In this document: piece after piece, positions 7,810 to 16,648 of the stretch
Position numbering within the stretch: position 1 is the stretch's first letter
Layout of the letters: every line of letters starts with the position of its first letter
From: Leisingera sp. ANG-Vp
GTDB lineage: Bacteria > Pseudomonadota > Alphaproteobacteria > Rhodobacterales > Rhodobacteraceae
Direction of reading: 5' to 3'
DNA length: 43,203 bases
NCBI RefSeq assembly: GCF_000813725.1
Contig: NZ_JWLD01000013.1
Coordinates: 1 to 43,203 of the forward strand
Notes under the pieces: model-generated
Seen by the model: only the letters and a program-made list of their open reading frames with translations
The model's database searches: none
What the model was told of the DNA's origin: nothing
Program-made: the position numbers and the translations under genes

Positions 7810-8379
7810 ATGGCCGCAAACCGGAAAATGTCGCTTATCGCACTGGGCGGCAACCTGCCAGTTGACGCTAATGCGCCTCAAGTTACGCTGTCAAAGGCAA
7901 TTTCTGCCTTGCAGTCGGATGACGTCATCCTGCGCAGCGTGTCGCGTTTTTACCAAACACCCTGCTTTCCGGCGGGGGCCGGGCCCGATTATGTGAACGC
8001 GGCCGTGGCAGTGGAAACCACGCTCTCTGCAGGCGCGCTGCTGGCCCGCCTGCATGAGGTTGAGGCCGCGTTTGCCCGGGTGCGTGACCAGCGCTGGGCA
8101 GGGCGCACGCTGGACCTGGATCTGCTGGATTACGGCGCTGCCGTGCTGCCGGACGCCGAGGGGTTTGCCCGCTGGCACGGGCTGCCGCTGGAGCAGCAAA
8201 TGCAGGAGGCGCCGGGGCAGCTGATCCTGCCGCATCCGCGTATCCAGGACCGCGCCTTTGTGCTGGTGCCGCTGAACGATATCGCGCCGCGCTGGAGCCA
8301 CCCGGTGCTGCAGAAAACCGTATCGGAAATGCTGGCGGATCTGCCGGAACAGGAAGTGGCGGAAGTAAAGCCGCTGTAA
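7810..8379 (+). CDS. folK: 2-amino-4-hydroxy-6-hydroxymethyldihydropteridine pyrophosphokinase
   Basis: HPPK transfers pyrophosphate from ATP to hydroxymethyl-dihydropterin in folate synthesis. 189 residues. Seen: IALGGNLP at the N-terminus, SRFYQTPCFPAGAGPDYVNAA (the substrate loop with the conserved Y-x-T-P), and the HPPK signature RWAGRTLDLDLLDYG with the Mg-binding D-L-D. LPHPRIQDRAFVLVPL is the conserved C-terminal segment. The start could be the second Met (MSLIALGG, residue 7); 7810 is taken as the first in-frame ATG. It is followed by a 93-base gap with its own candidate promoter for rpoZ. Confidence 0.95.
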   Translation: MAANRKMSLIALGGNLPVDANAPQVTLSKAISALQSDDVILRSVSRFYQTPCFPAGAGPDYVNAAVAVETTLSAGALLARLHEVEAAFARVRDQRWAGRTLDLDLLDYGAAVLPDAEGFARWHGLPLEQQMQEAPGQLILPHPRIQDRAFVLVPLNDIAPRWSHPVLQKTVSEMLADLPEQEVAEVKPL

Positions 8380-8405
8380 CCCGTCCAATGCGGCGTTTTC
8401 CGCCC

Positions 8406-8434
8406 TTGTCAAGAGAAAGATATGGGCGTAAATG
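8406..8434 (+). promoter_or_regulatory. Candidate sigma-70 promoter for rpoZ-rsh
   Basis: TTGTCA (8406-8411) and TAAATG (8429-8434) are separated by 17 bases, about 40 bases before the rpoZ ATG and just after folK. The -10 is a poor match, so this is a suggestion only. Confidence 0.3.
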
Positions 8435-8472
8435 TCTGCCTTCTGGACCCGGAATGAATTGGAGAGTCGCTC

Positions 8473-8826
8473 ATGGCCCGCGTGACGGTTGAAGATTGCG
8501 TAGACAAGGTGCCCAACCGCTTTGAGCTGGTGATGCTGGCAGCACACCGCGCCCGCGAGATTTCGGCAGGTGCGCCGATCACCGTTGAGCGTGACAACGA
8601 CAAGAACCCGGTCGTGTCCCTGCGCGAGATCGCAGATGAGACCCAAAGCGCCGATGATCTGCGCGAGCGTCTGATCGAGAGCAACCAGACCCAGATCGAA
8701 GTCGACGAGCCGGAAGAAGATTCCATGGCTCTGCTGATGGGTGCGGACGGCGACAAACCCGCTGAAGACGATATGTCGGAAGAGAAACTGCTGCGCGCAC
8801 TGATGGAGGCCCAGGGCCAGGGCTGA
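8473..8826 (+). CDS. rpoZ: RNA polymerase omega subunit
   Basis: 117 residues, the longer alphaproteobacterial form. The conserved N-terminal half reads [30 protein letters not shown], followed by the [11 protein letters not shown] segment; the C-terminal half is acidic. Omega assists assembly of RNA polymerase, and in E. coli it contributes to a ppGpp-binding site. It lies 38 bases upstream of rsh, a conserved pairing that links the alarmone synthetase with its polymerase-side partner. GGAGAG precedes ATG 8473. Confidence 0.97.
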   Translation: MARVTVEDCVDKVPNRFELVMLAAHRAREISAGAPITVERDNDKNPVVSLREIADETQSADDLRERLIESNQTQIEVDEPEEDSMALLMGADGDKPAEDDMSEEKLLRALMEAQGQG

Positions 8827-8864
8827 GGCGCGCGCCTATAGAATTTTGAGGCTGCGGACCGGAC

Positions 8865-10997
8865 ATGATTTCCCCTGACGACCTGATTGCTCTGGTCCGC
8901 AACTACAATCCCAAGACCAATGCGGACAGGATCGCCGAAGCTTATGACTTTGGCGAGCAGATGCATGACGGGCAATTCCGCCACTCGGGCGAGCCCTATT
9001 TTACGCATCCGGTGGCAGTTGCCGCGATCCTGACTGAACAGCGCCTGGATGATGCAACCATCATCACCGCGCTGCTGCACGACACCATCGAAGACACCAA
9101 AGCCTCCTATGAGGAGGTCGAGCGCCGTTTCGGCGGCGAAGTGGCGATGCTGGTCGATGGCGTCACCAAGCTGACCAACTTGCAGCTCTCCAGCCGCGAG
9201 ACCAAGCAGGCAGAGAACTTCCGCAAGCTGTTCATGGCGATGTCCAAGGACCTCCGGGTGATCCTGGTGAAGCTTGCCGACCGTCTGCACAACATGCGCA
9301 CCATCAAGGCGATGCGTCCGGAAAAGCAGGCCCAGAAGGCGCGCGAGACCATGGATATCTATGCGCCGCTGGCGGGCCGCATGGGGATGCAGTGGATGCG
9401 GGAAGAGCTGGAGGATCTGGCCTTCCGCGTGCTGAACGCCGAGGGGCGCCAGTCGATCATCCGCCGCTTTGTCACCCTGCAGCGCGAAACCGGCGACGTG
9501 ATCCACCGGATCACCGGCGACATGCGCGGCGAGCTGGAAAAGGCCGGGATCGAAGCCGAGGTATTCGGCCGCGCCAAAAAGCCCTATTCGATCTGGCGCA
9601 AGATGCAGGCCAAGGACCAGGGCTTTTCGCGGCTGTCCGATATCTACGGCTTCCGGGTGATCACCCTCTCTGAGGAAGACGCCTACCGGGCGCTGGGCGC
9701 GATTCACCAGCGCTGGCGCGCGGTGCCGGGCCGGTTCAAGGATTACATCAGCCAGCCGAAATCGAACGGCTACCGCTCGATCCACACCACGGTGTCGGGC
9801 CGCGACGGTAAGCGGGTGGAGGTGCAGATCCGCACCCGCCAGATGCATGATGTGGCGGAAACCGGGGTTGCGGCGCATTGGTCCTACCGGGACGGTGTGC
9901 GTTCGGAAAACCCCTTTGCGGTTGATCCGGCCAAATGGATCGCCTCGCTGACCGAACAGTTCGACGCCGAGGACGACCACGACGAATTCCTCGAGGCTGT
10001 GAAGCTCGAGATGTACTCGGACCAGGTGTTCTGCTTTACCCCCAAGGGCGACGTGATCAAGCTGCCTAAAGGCGCAACACCGATCGATTTTGCCTATGCT
10101 ATCCACACCCGTATCGGCAGCTCCTGCGTGGGGGCCAAGGTGGACGGCATCCGGGTGCCTTTGTGGACCCGGCTCAGGAATGGCCAATCCGTGGACGTCA
10201 TCACCGCCGAAGGCCAGACCCCGCAGGTGAGCTGGCTGGAGATCGCCACTACCGGCAAGGCCCGTACCGCCATCCGCCGGAGCTTACGCGAGGCGGACCG
10301 GGCGCGGTTTGTGAAACTTGGGCACGAGCTGGCGCGCTCGGCCTTTGAACACGTCGGCAAAAAGGCGACTGACAAGGCACTGGAAACCGCCGCCCGCGCC
10401 CTGCGGGCCAGCGGCGTGGATGAGCTGCTGGCGCGGCTGGGCGCGGCCGAGATCACCGCGCATGACGTGGTGCAATCTGTCTACCCTGAGCTGACTTCGG
10501 GCGATGGCGACGAGATCTCGCCGCGCCGGGCCGTGATCGGCCTGGAGCCTGGGCAAAGCTTTGAGCGCGCGCCCTGCTGTCAGCCGCTGCCGGGCGAGCG
10601 CATCATCGGCATCACCTACCGCGGCCGCGGGGTGGTGGTGCATGCGGCCGACTGCGACCGGCTGGGCGAGTTTGAAGACCAGGTGGAGCGCTGGGTTGAT
10701 GTGCAGTGGCACAGCGGCACCCACCCGGCGGCATATGGCACGACGCTGGAGCTGACCATCGGCAATGACGCCGGTGTGCTGGGACGCATTTGCACGTTGA
10801 TCGGCGAGAAAAAGGCCAATATTTCGGATCTGGAATTTGTCGACAGGAAACCAGACTTTTACCGGCTTATGATCAATGTGGAACTGCGGGATGTGGAGCA
10901 GCTGCACTCGCTGATGCTGACGCTTGAAGCCGAAAGCGATGTTGCCGCGGTGGCGCGGTTCCGGGAACGGCCGGAAGAGCGCCATTTCCCGGGGTGA
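8865..10997 (+). CDS. rsh: Bifunctional (p)ppGpp synthetase/hydrolase
   Basis: 710 residues, full-length long RSH (RelA/SpoT) protein controlling the stringent response. The hydrolase HD domain is intact: H48 in YFTHPVAVAA, H72-D73 and E76-D77 in LLHDTIEDT, and later KLADRLHNMRTI. The synthetase domain carries RFKD (290-293), the RxKD motif of bifunctional rather than RelA-type EXDD enzymes, followed by YISQPKSNGYRSIHTTV. A TGS domain (about 395-455, VFCFTPKGDVIKLPKGATPIDFAYAIH) and a C-terminal ACT domain (about 635-705) complete it. Alphaproteobacteria usually have this single long RSH. It belongs with rpoZ upstream. Confidence 0.97.
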   Translation: MISPDDLIALVRNYNPKTNADRIAEAYDFGEQMHDGQFRHSGEPYFTHPVAVAAILTEQRLDDATIITALLHDTIEDTKASYEEVERRFGGEVAMLVDGVTKLTNLQLSSRETKQAENFRKLFMAMSKDLRVILVKLADRLHNMRTIKAMRPEKQAQKARETMDIYAPLAGRMGMQWMREELEDLAFRVLNAEGRQSIIRRFVTLQRETGDVIHRITGDMRGELEKAGIEAEVFGRAKKPYSIWRKMQAKDQGFSRLSDIYGFRVITLSEEDAYRALGAIHQRWRAVPGRFKDYISQPKSNGYRSIHTTVSGRDGKRVEVQIRTRQMHDVAETGVAAHWSYRDGVRSENPFAVDPAKWIASLTEQFDAEDDHDEFLEAVKLEMYSDQVFCFTPKGDVIKLPKGATPIDFAYAIHTRIGSSCVGAKVDGIRVPLWTRLRNGQSVDVITAEGQTPQVSWLEIATTGKARTAIRRSLREADRARFVKLGHELARSAFEHVGKKATDKALETAARALRASGVDELLARLGAAEITAHDVVQSVYPELTSGDGDEISPRRAVIGLEPGQSFERAPCCQPLPGERIIGITYRGRGVVVHAADCDRLGEFEDQVERWVDVQWHSGTHPAAYGTTLELTIGNDAGVLGRICTLIGEKKANISDLEFVDRKPDFYRLMINVELRDVEQLHSLMLTLEAESDVAAVARFRERPEERHFPG

Positions 10998-11064
10998 GCC
11001 GCTGACATCTTAAAGCGGGAATTGAGCCGGGCACTGGGCCGGAAACTGGGAAGGACGCACAGCT

Positions 11065-11706
11065 TTGGTATTCAGGCGCCGGGACAGACGTCCGCCCCTC
11101 CGGGCGCTGGCAGACTTCCTCTGGCCGCGCGGCGGCTGGGGAAGGGCGTTTCTCTATGTAAAGCACCGGGTGCGCCGCCTTCCCGATTCGCCTGAACGCA
11201 TCGCCCGCGGCATTTGGGCCGGCGTCTTCACCACCTTCACCCCGTTCTACGGCCTGCATTTCCTGGTGGCGGCGCTCATCGCCCGGGTGATGAACGGCAA
11301 CATTCTCGCCTCGCTCAGCGCCACCTTCTTTGGCAACCCGCTGACCTATGTGCCGATCGGGGTGGCGTCGCTGCAGACCGGTCACTGGCTTTTGGGGACC
11401 GAGTTCGACGAGAAGGTCGACAAGTCCCTGGTGGGCAAGTTCATGGATGCGGGCAAGGACCTGAAGGACAACCTGTTTGCCCTGTTCATGGATCAGCCTG
11501 CCGATTGGCAAGGGCTGCACCTGTTCTACAACGAGGTGTTCTATCCCTATATGATCGGCGGCGTCATTCCCGGGATCATTTCGGCCACCGTGTGCTATGT
11601 GCTGAGCCTGCCGGCGATCCGGTTTTATCAGCAGCGCCGCCGGGCCAAGATCAAGGCCAAGTTCGAAGCGATCAAGCAGCGCGCGGATGTTGGCACCGGC
11701 TCCTGA
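11065..11706 (+). CDS. DUF2062-domain membrane protein
   Basis: 213 residues, TTG start with AAGGA nine bases upstream. A basic amphipathic N-terminus (FRRRDRRPPLRALADFLWPRGGW) precedes the DUF2062 core: ERIARGIWAGVFTTFTPFYGLHFLVAALIA, then NGNILASLSATFFGNPLTYVPI, with the family's conserved FxGNPLT-type motif. A last hydrophobic helix (about 165-190) and a basic C-terminus follow. Function is unknown; the family is often near lipid or envelope genes. It sits between rsh and pdxJ in the same orientation. Confidence 0.9.
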   Translation: MVFRRRDRRPPLRALADFLWPRGGWGRAFLYVKHRVRRLPDSPERIARGIWAGVFTTFTPFYGLHFLVAALIARVMNGNILASLSATFFGNPLTYVPIGVASLQTGHWLLGTEFDEKVDKSLVGKFMDAGKDLKDNLFALFMDQPADWQGLHLFYNEVFYPYMIGGVIPGIISATVCYVLSLPAIRFYQQRRRAKIKAKFEAIKQRADVGTGS

Positions 11707-11812
11707 CCGCATCAGAAGTATTGTACCAAATTCCGCCTGCAGGCTTGCTCTGGCCAGCGGCCTGTCTAGTCTTGGGTTAAGCCTTTGACTTCAGACGGAT
11801 GAGACAGCTTAC

Positions 11813-12559
11813 ATGACACAGAACCAACTGCGGCTGGGTGTGAACATCGATCATGTCGCCACCGTGCGCAACGCCCGCGGCGGCGCCTATCCGGACCCGA
11901 TCCGGGCGGCAAAGCTGGCCGAGGAAGCCGGCGCCGACGGCATCACTGCCCACTTGCGCGAAGACCGCCGCCATATCACCGATGCCGACATCGACGGGCT
12001 GATGGAGGCGCTGACGGTGCCGCTGAACTTTGAGATGGCGGCAACAGAAGAAATGCAGAAGATCGCCCTGCGCCACAAGCCGCACGCGGTGTGCATCGTG
12101 CCTGAAAAGCGCGAGGAGCGTACCACCGAGGGCGGGCTGGAAGTGGCCCGCGAGGAGAACCGCCTCGCGCACTACATAGCGCCGCTGCGGGATGCGGGCT
12201 GCCGGGTGTCGATTTTCATTGCAGCGGACAAGAAGCAGATCGAGGCCGCGCACCGCATCGGCGCCGAAGTGATTGAGCTGCACACCGGCGCCTATTGCGA
12301 TTTCCATGCCGAGGGCAGTTTTGCCGAGCGCGACCGGGAACTGGAAGCGCTGCGGGAGATGTCGGCCTATGCGCATTCACTGGGGCTGGAGGTTCACGCA
12401 GGCCACGGGCTGACCTATGATACGGTACAGCCGGTTGCGGCCTTTCCTGAGGTGAAGGAGCTGAACATCGGTCATTTCCTGATCGGCGAGGCGGTTTTCC
12501 GCGGGCTGACACCGGCGGTGCAGGAAATGCGCCGGCTGATGGATGAAGCGCGGGGGTAA
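11813..12559 (+). CDS. pdxJ: Pyridoxine 5'-phosphate synthase
   Basis: Condenses 1-deoxyxylulose 5-phosphate with 3-amino-2-oxopropyl phosphate to give pyridoxine 5'-phosphate (DXP-dependent vitamin B6 route). 248 residues, a TIM barrel of the usual length. Seen: LGVNIDHVATVRNAR (N-terminal substrate loop), DGITAHLREDRRHI, NFEMAAT, CIVPEKREERTTEGG, and the phosphate-binding VHAGHGLTYD and LNIGHFLIGEAVF. ATG 11813 lies within a 106-base gap after DUF2062, so it may have its own promoter. Presence of the DXP route agrees with ispH in this window. Confidence 0.97.
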   Translation: MTQNQLRLGVNIDHVATVRNARGGAYPDPIRAAKLAEEAGADGITAHLREDRRHITDADIDGLMEALTVPLNFEMAATEEMQKIALRHKPHAVCIVPEKREERTTEGGLEVAREENRLAHYIAPLRDAGCRVSIFIAADKKQIEAAHRIGAEVIELHTGAYCDFHAEGSFAERDRELEALREMSAYAHSLGLEVHAGHGLTYDTVQPVAAFPEVKELNIGHFLIGEAVFRGLTPAVQEMRRLMDEARG

Positions 12560-12566
12560 GTCTGCA

Positions 12567-12986
12567 ATGCAAGTCAATTTGATCCGCTACGGGCTGATCT
12601 GGATGGCGGCCTCGGTCGGGATGATGCTGCTTGGCCTGCTGCTGGCGCAGTTCGGGGTCGGCATGCCGGCCGGGCTGGCCACTGTGCTGCCGCCGATGGT
12701 GGCATCGGTGATGGAAGGCATGCGCATTGCCGAGGCGACCCGGGAGCCCTTGCAGGGCAAGGAGGCCTGGACCAATGCCGCGGCGATGACCGGCGTGGTT
12801 GCCGTTCTGACCATCATTCAGCTGCCGCTCTACTGGAACAACCCGGTGATTGCAGAGGCTCGGCAGACAATTCCGTTGCTGTTCCTTGCAGGCATCTTTG
12901 TCCTGCTGCTGGCGGTGATCCTGATGATCAACCGCCTGTTCCTGGGCCATGGCATCAAACTGGGGCTGAAGCGGCTGGAAGAATGA
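12567..12986 (+). CDS. Small four-helix membrane protein (ABZJ_00895-like)
   Basis: 139 residues with four hydrophobic segments (about 7-27, 31-45, 69-90 and 104-125). It resembles the short uncharacterised family labelled ABZJ_00895 in public annotation, by my memory of such sequences between pdxJ and acpS. ATG 12567 lies 7 bases after pdxJ; an in-frame ATG at 12543 inside pdxJ is an alternative and would add 8 basic residues. Its last four bases overlap the acpS start (ATGA), implying translational coupling. Function unknown. Confidence 0.65.
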   Translation: MQVNLIRYGLIWMAASVGMMLLGLLLAQFGVGMPAGLATVLPPMVASVMEGMRIAEATREPLQGKEAWTNAAAMTGVVAVLTIIQLPLYWNNPVIAEARQTIPLLFLAGIFVLLLAVILMINRLFLGHGIKLGLKRLEE

Positions 12987-13414
12987 TCCTGGGGGTTGGA
13001 ACCGATCTCGCCAATATCGAGCGCATCCAGCGCACACTGGACCGCTTTGGCGACCGGTTCCGCAACCGGGTGTTTACCGACATCGAACAGCGCAAGGCCG
13101 AGCGGCGCCGTGACGTGGCAGGCACCTACGCCAAGCGCTGGGCCGCCAAGGAGGCCTGCTCCAAGGCGCTGGGCACCGGCTTGCGGATGGGGATTGCCTG
13201 GAAGGACATGGCGGTCTCAAACCTGCGCAGCGGCCAGCCGGTGATGCATGTGACCGGCTGGGCTGCCGAGCGGCTGCGCGAGATGACCCCGCCCGGCCAT
13301 GAGGCGGTGATCCATGTGACATTGACCGATGATCACCCCTGGGCGCAGGCCTTTGTGGTGATCGAAGCGCGCCCCGTGGCCGCGGACACAGCGGAAATTC
13401 CTTCGGGAACTTGA
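12983..13414 (+). CDS. acpS: Holo-[acyl-carrier-protein] synthase
   Basis: Transfers 4'-phosphopantetheine from CoA to apo-ACP. 143 residues. Conserved signatures: [12 protein letters not shown] with Mg-ligand D8, and [18 protein letters not shown] with the catalytic Glu. The trimer-forming C-terminal part has [20 protein letters not shown]. The start overlaps the previous stop as ATGA. It lies in the conserved pdxJ-acpS-lepB-rnc order, linking fatty-acid synthesis with protein export and RNA processing genes. Confidence 0.96.
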   Translation: MILGVGTDLANIERIQRTLDRFGDRFRNRVFTDIEQRKAERRRDVAGTYAKRWAAKEACSKALGTGLRMGIAWKDMAVSNLRSGQPVMHVTGWAAERLREMTPPGHEAVIHVTLTDDHPWAQAFVVIEARPVAADTAEIPSGT

Positions 13415-13472
13415 CTTGCCTTCTTCAGGCCCGCATGTAGCCCCGGACCCTGTTTCCAAACCGGAGAGCCTG

Positions 13473-14309
13473 ATGACGGCCAAAGCAAAGACCGGCAGTT
13501 CGATTGTCGAGACCATCAAGACAATCGTCTATGCGCTGCTGATCGCCGGTATCTTCCGCACCCTGTTCTTCCAGCCGTTCTGGATCCCCTCCGGTTCGAT
13601 GAAGGAAACCCTGCTGATCGGGGATTTCCTGTTCGTGAACAAAATGGCCTATGGCTATTCCTATGCCTCCTGCCCCAGCGTGCGTATTCCTGCTGTGGGG
13701 CTGAATATCGACGCCAAGGATATCTGCGGCTTCCTGGACGGCGACAACACCCGCCTCCTGGGCAGCGAGCCCGAGCGCGGCGATGTGGTGGTGTTCCGCC
13801 ATCCGGTCAACGGCAACGACTTCATCAAGCGTCTGGTCGGCCTGCCCGGCGACAAGATCCAGATGAAAAACGGCGTATTGTTCATCAACGGCGAAGCGGT
13901 CAAGCGCGAAGATGCAGGCCAGTTCGAAGAAGTGATGGAACGGCAGGGGCCTCAGGGCTCTTTCCCGCGCTGTGAAAACGCGCCGGTGGGCCGGGGTGCG
14001 GTCTGCAAGAAATCCCGGACCAAAGAAACCTTGCCGGGCGGCAACGAGCACATCGTGCTGAACATCACCAACCAGGGCATGGACCACACCGGCGTCTATC
14101 AGGTGCCGGACGGGCATTTCTTCTTCATGGGCGACAACCGCGACAACTCCTCGGACAGCCGCCTGCCGCAGTCGGCGGGCGGGGTCGGCTTTGTGCCGTT
14201 TGAAAACCTCATTGGCCGCGCTGACCGGATCATGTTCTCCTCTGCCGGGCGCTCGATGCTCTACTTCTGGACCTGGCGCGGCGACCGTTTCTTCAAGGGG
14301 ATCCAGTGA
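13473..14309 (+). CDS. lepB: Signal peptidase I
   Basis: 278 residues; inner-membrane serine protease that removes Sec and Tat signal peptides. One N-terminal transmembrane segment ([20 protein letters not shown], about 17-36), then the catalytic box with S42 in [15 protein letters not shown], the general base K119 in [13 protein letters not shown], and the C-terminal [11 protein letters not shown] box. ATG 13473 with CCGGAGAG upstream is preferred; an in-frame ATG at 13416 adds 19 residues without a visible ribosome site. The stop overlaps the rnc start as GTGA. Confidence 0.97.
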   Translation: MTAKAKTGSSIVETIKTIVYALLIAGIFRTLFFQPFWIPSGSMKETLLIGDFLFVNKMAYGYSYASCPSVRIPAVGLNIDAKDICGFLDGDNTRLLGSEPERGDVVVFRHPVNGNDFIKRLVGLPGDKIQMKNGVLFINGEAVKREDAGQFEEVMERQGPQGSFPRCENAPVGRGAVCKKSRTKETLPGGNEHIVLNITNQGMDHTGVYQVPDGHFFFMGDNRDNSSDSRLPQSAGGVGFVPFENLIGRADRIMFSSAGRSMLYFWTWRGDRFFKGIQ

Positions 14310-14983
14310 AACTGTCCAAGGAACTGCGCGCGTTCGAGGAACGGATCGGGCACCGGTTCAACCGGCCCGACCTGCTGCAGCGTGCCGTGACCCATGCGTC
14401 GGTGTCCTCGCCCAACCGCAAGGACAACCAGCGGCTGGAGTTCCTGGGCGACCGGGTGCTGGGGCTGGTGATGGCCACCGCGCTTTTGGAGCATGACAAG
14501 GCCGCGACCGAAGGCCAGCTGGCGCCGCGCTTCAACGCGCTGGTGCGCAAGGAGGCCTGCGCTGATGTTGCCAAGGAAATCGACCTGGGTGCGGTGCTGA
14601 AGCTGGGCCGCTCCGAAATGATGTCCGGCGGGCGGCGCAAGCAGGCGCTCTTGGGCGATGCGATGGAGGCGGTGATTGCCGCGGTCTACAAGGACGCGGG
14701 TTTTGATGCCGCGGCAGAGATGATCCTGCGCCTCTGGGGCAGCCGTATCCATCAGGTTGAGACCGACGCGCGCGACGCCAAGACCTCGCTGCAGGAATGG
14801 GCCCAGGCGCGCGGCCAGAAAGTGCCGGTTTATGCCGAGGTCTCCCGCAGCGGCCCGGACCACGCGCCGGTCTTCACCATCGCGGTGCGCTTGCAGGATG
14901 GCACCGAGGCACAGGCTACCGCAGGTTCCAAGCGGCAAGCCGAGCAGGCCGCAGCCAAGGCGCTGCTGGCACAGCTGGGCTAG
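14306..14983 (+). CDS. rnc: Ribonuclease III
   Basis: Double-stranded RNA endonuclease for rRNA and mRNA processing. 225 residues. The catalytic domain has the signature [15 protein letters not shown] with E45 and D49, and the second acidic pair D118/E121 in [14 protein letters not shown]. The dsRNA-binding domain covers about 153-225 ([14 protein letters not shown] ... [19 protein letters not shown]). GTG start overlaps the lepB stop by 4 bases. The usual partner era is about 1.7 kb downstream because an opposite-strand oxidase gene lies between. Confidence 0.97.
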   Translation: MKLSKELRAFEERIGHRFNRPDLLQRAVTHASVSSPNRKDNQRLEFLGDRVLGLVMATALLEHDKAATEGQLAPRFNALVRKEACADVAKEIDLGAVLKLGRSEMMSGGRRKQALLGDAMEAVIAAVYKDAGFDAAAEMILRLWGSRIHQVETDARDAKTSLQEWAQARGQKVPVYAEVSRSGPDHAPVFTIAVRLQDGTEAQATAGSKRQAEQAAAKALLAQLG

Positions 14984-15004
14984 AGTATTCAGCGAAACGG
15001 ATTC

Positions 15005-15023
15005 GCCCGGCGAAACGCCGGGC
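15005..15023. terminator. Hairpin between converging rnc and oxidase genes
   Basis: Perfect 8-bp GC stem (GCCCGGCG, loop AAA, CGCCGGGC) 21 bases after the rnc stop. There is no strong U-run (AGATAGTTTCG follows), so termination may be weak or Rho-assisted; it could act in both directions. Confidence 0.5.
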
Positions 15024-15063
15024 AGATAGTTTCGATGTCAGTAGCAGGCGGGTACATAGGTTC

Positions 15064-16446
15064 TCAAGTCACCCGGATATAGCCCGCCAGCCCGGTCTTC
15101 TGATGCTCGATCACATGGCAATGGAAGGCCCAGTCGCCCGGGTTATCGGCCACCAGCGCAATTTCTGCCACTTCGTCCTTCAGCAGCAGCATGGTGTCAG
15201 TGACCAGCGGCGGCAGCTTGCGCAGGTTCGAGCGGATCGGGACGAAGGCCAGCCCGTGCAGGTGGATCGGGTGCAGGTTCGGCGACTCGTTCCTCAGCCG
15301 CAGCACATAGCTCTTGCCGCGCTCCAGCACGGCCAGCGGTCCGGTGCCCTTGGCGGCATCTCCGGCCCAGGGTGTTCGGTTGATCGACCAGAAGCTATAG
15401 CCCATCGAGCCGCAGTAGCCGTCGTTGGGGGCATCTCCCTCGGGTGTCCAGCCGAACACGAAATCATGCACTTCGGCAGAGGAGAGGTCCGGCCGGGAAA
15501 ACGGGTTGGCTGGCAGCGGCTTCAGCTCAGCCAGGTCCCGTGCCAGGTCCGCACCAATTGCCCGCAGCTGCGCCATGGTGCGGGTGGGCTGGCCCGGTAG
15601 CTCCGCCAGCAGGTCCGCGGTCTGGCCTTCGCCCGCAGGCATCTGCACCGCAAAATCCACCCGCTGGCCGGGGCCGACCAACAGCGGTTCGCCGGCAGAG
15701 GGCAGAGGCAGTTCCATTTCAACCGGATGCCCGTCCCAGGCAATGATGCGGGCCTGACCGGTGCTGAGATGCAGCTTGTAGATCCGGGTAGTGTCGGTGT
15801 TGACCACGCGCAGCCGCACCAGCCCGCCGGCCGGGTAGTCATAAACCGGGACTTGCAGCCAGTTTGCGGTCAGCACATTGCCATGGGTGCCGCCCCGCGC
15901 GGCCCCGCGCGCGGTGTAATAGGGCAGGAAGGCACCGTCGGCGTCCAGCCGGAAATCGCGCAGGTTGACCACCTGATCGCCGTCGAAACCGGGGTCTTCG
16001 GCTTCCTTGATCACCATTACCCCTGTCAGCCCATGCGCCATCTGCGCCATAGTCATGCAGTGCGGGTGATACCAGTATGTGCCGGCATCGGGCGGCGTGA
16101 ACGTGTAATCAAAACTCTCGCCGCCTGCGATCGGCATCTGGGTCAGGTAGGGCACCCCGTCCATGCGGTTCGCAATCCGCAGCCCGTGCCAGTGCATAGC
16201 GGTATAATCCGGCGTCCGATTGGTCACCCGCAAATGCATGGGCTTGCCCTGCTCGCCGAACAGAACCTGTGGCGGTGCGTCAGGCGACAGGCTCACCATG
16301 CCTTTGGTCGGCTTGTCCCGGAACGTGAAGCTGGCAGATTGCAGCGTCAGCTCCTGCGTATGCGTTGCGCTGGCTATCCCCCAGCCTGACGCGCCCAAGC
16401 TGGCGCCTGCTGCAGCGGTCCCAAGCAGAAAATCACGACGGTTCAT
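15064..16446 (-). CDS. Tat-exported multicopper oxidase (laccase-like)
   Basis: 460 residues. The N-terminus NRRDFLLGTAAAGASLGASG is a twin-arginine signal, so export is as a folded, copper-loaded periplasmic protein. Copper motifs: HWHG (H85, H87), WYHPH (H127, H129), LHPIHLHG (H392, H395, H397) and HCHVIEH (H442, C443, H444, H448). The axial type-1 position, five after H448, is Leu (L453) rather than Met. Likely oxidises Cu(I), metals or phenolics with reduction of O2; substrate unknown. The frame runs open upstream to 17028, but the Tat motif fixes ATG 16446. It lies alone on the minus strand, between rnc and era. Confidence 0.92.
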   Translation of the reverse strand: MNRRDFLLGTAAAGASLGASGWGIASATHTQELTLQSASFTFRDKPTKGMVSLSPDAPPQVLFGEQGKPMHLRVTNRTPDYTAMHWHGLRIANRMDGVPYLTQMPIAGGESFDYTFTPPDAGTYWYHPHCMTMAQMAHGLTGVMVIKEAEDPGFDGDQVVNLRDFRLDADGAFLPYYTARGAARGGTHGNVLTANWLQVPVYDYPAGGLVRLRVVNTDTTRIYKLHLSTGQARIIAWDGHPVEMELPLPSAGEPLLVGPGQRVDFAVQMPAGEGQTADLLAELPGQPTRTMAQLRAIGADLARDLAELKPLPANPFSRPDLSSAEVHDFVFGWTPEGDAPNDGYCGSMGYSFWSINRTPWAGDAAKGTGPLAVLERGKSYVLRLRNESPNLHPIHLHGLAFVPIRSNLRKLPPLVTDTMLLLKDEVAEIALVADNPGDWAFHCHVIEHQKTGLAGYIRVT

Positions 16447-16521
16447 CACAGGCCTCCGGTATGGGTGCGGGTTCGAAAGGCCTGGCTTGCGAACTGGCTC
16501 GGCGCTGCGGTTGTCACACGG

Positions 16522-16536
16522 GACCTGCCACAGGTC
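16522..16536. promoter_or_regulatory. Perfect palindrome upstream of the oxidase gene
   Basis: GACCTGCCACAGGTC has 6-bp arms around a 3-base centre. It lies 76-90 bases upstream of the oxidase start and directly before a TTGACA-like hexamer reading toward era. It could be an operator for either gene; no regulator gene is nearby. Confidence 0.3.
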
Positions 16537-16648
16537 TTTGACATAGGGCAAGCCTGTGCGACGCTGCACGGAACGCCCGGGAAAACAGCTCTGGCCCCTG
16601 TGGGTAAAATCCTGTAGGGGGTCTGCTCTGCAAACAGGACCAGTACCC

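Noticed and set aside
8409-10187. 592-codon open frame antisense to rpoZ and rsh
   Set aside because: Shadow of two confident genes; no domain recognised.
16465-16490. tRNA-like GGGTTCGAAAGGCC stretch
   Set aside because: Resembles a T-loop only; no acceptor stem, anticodon arm or matching cloverleaf around it.
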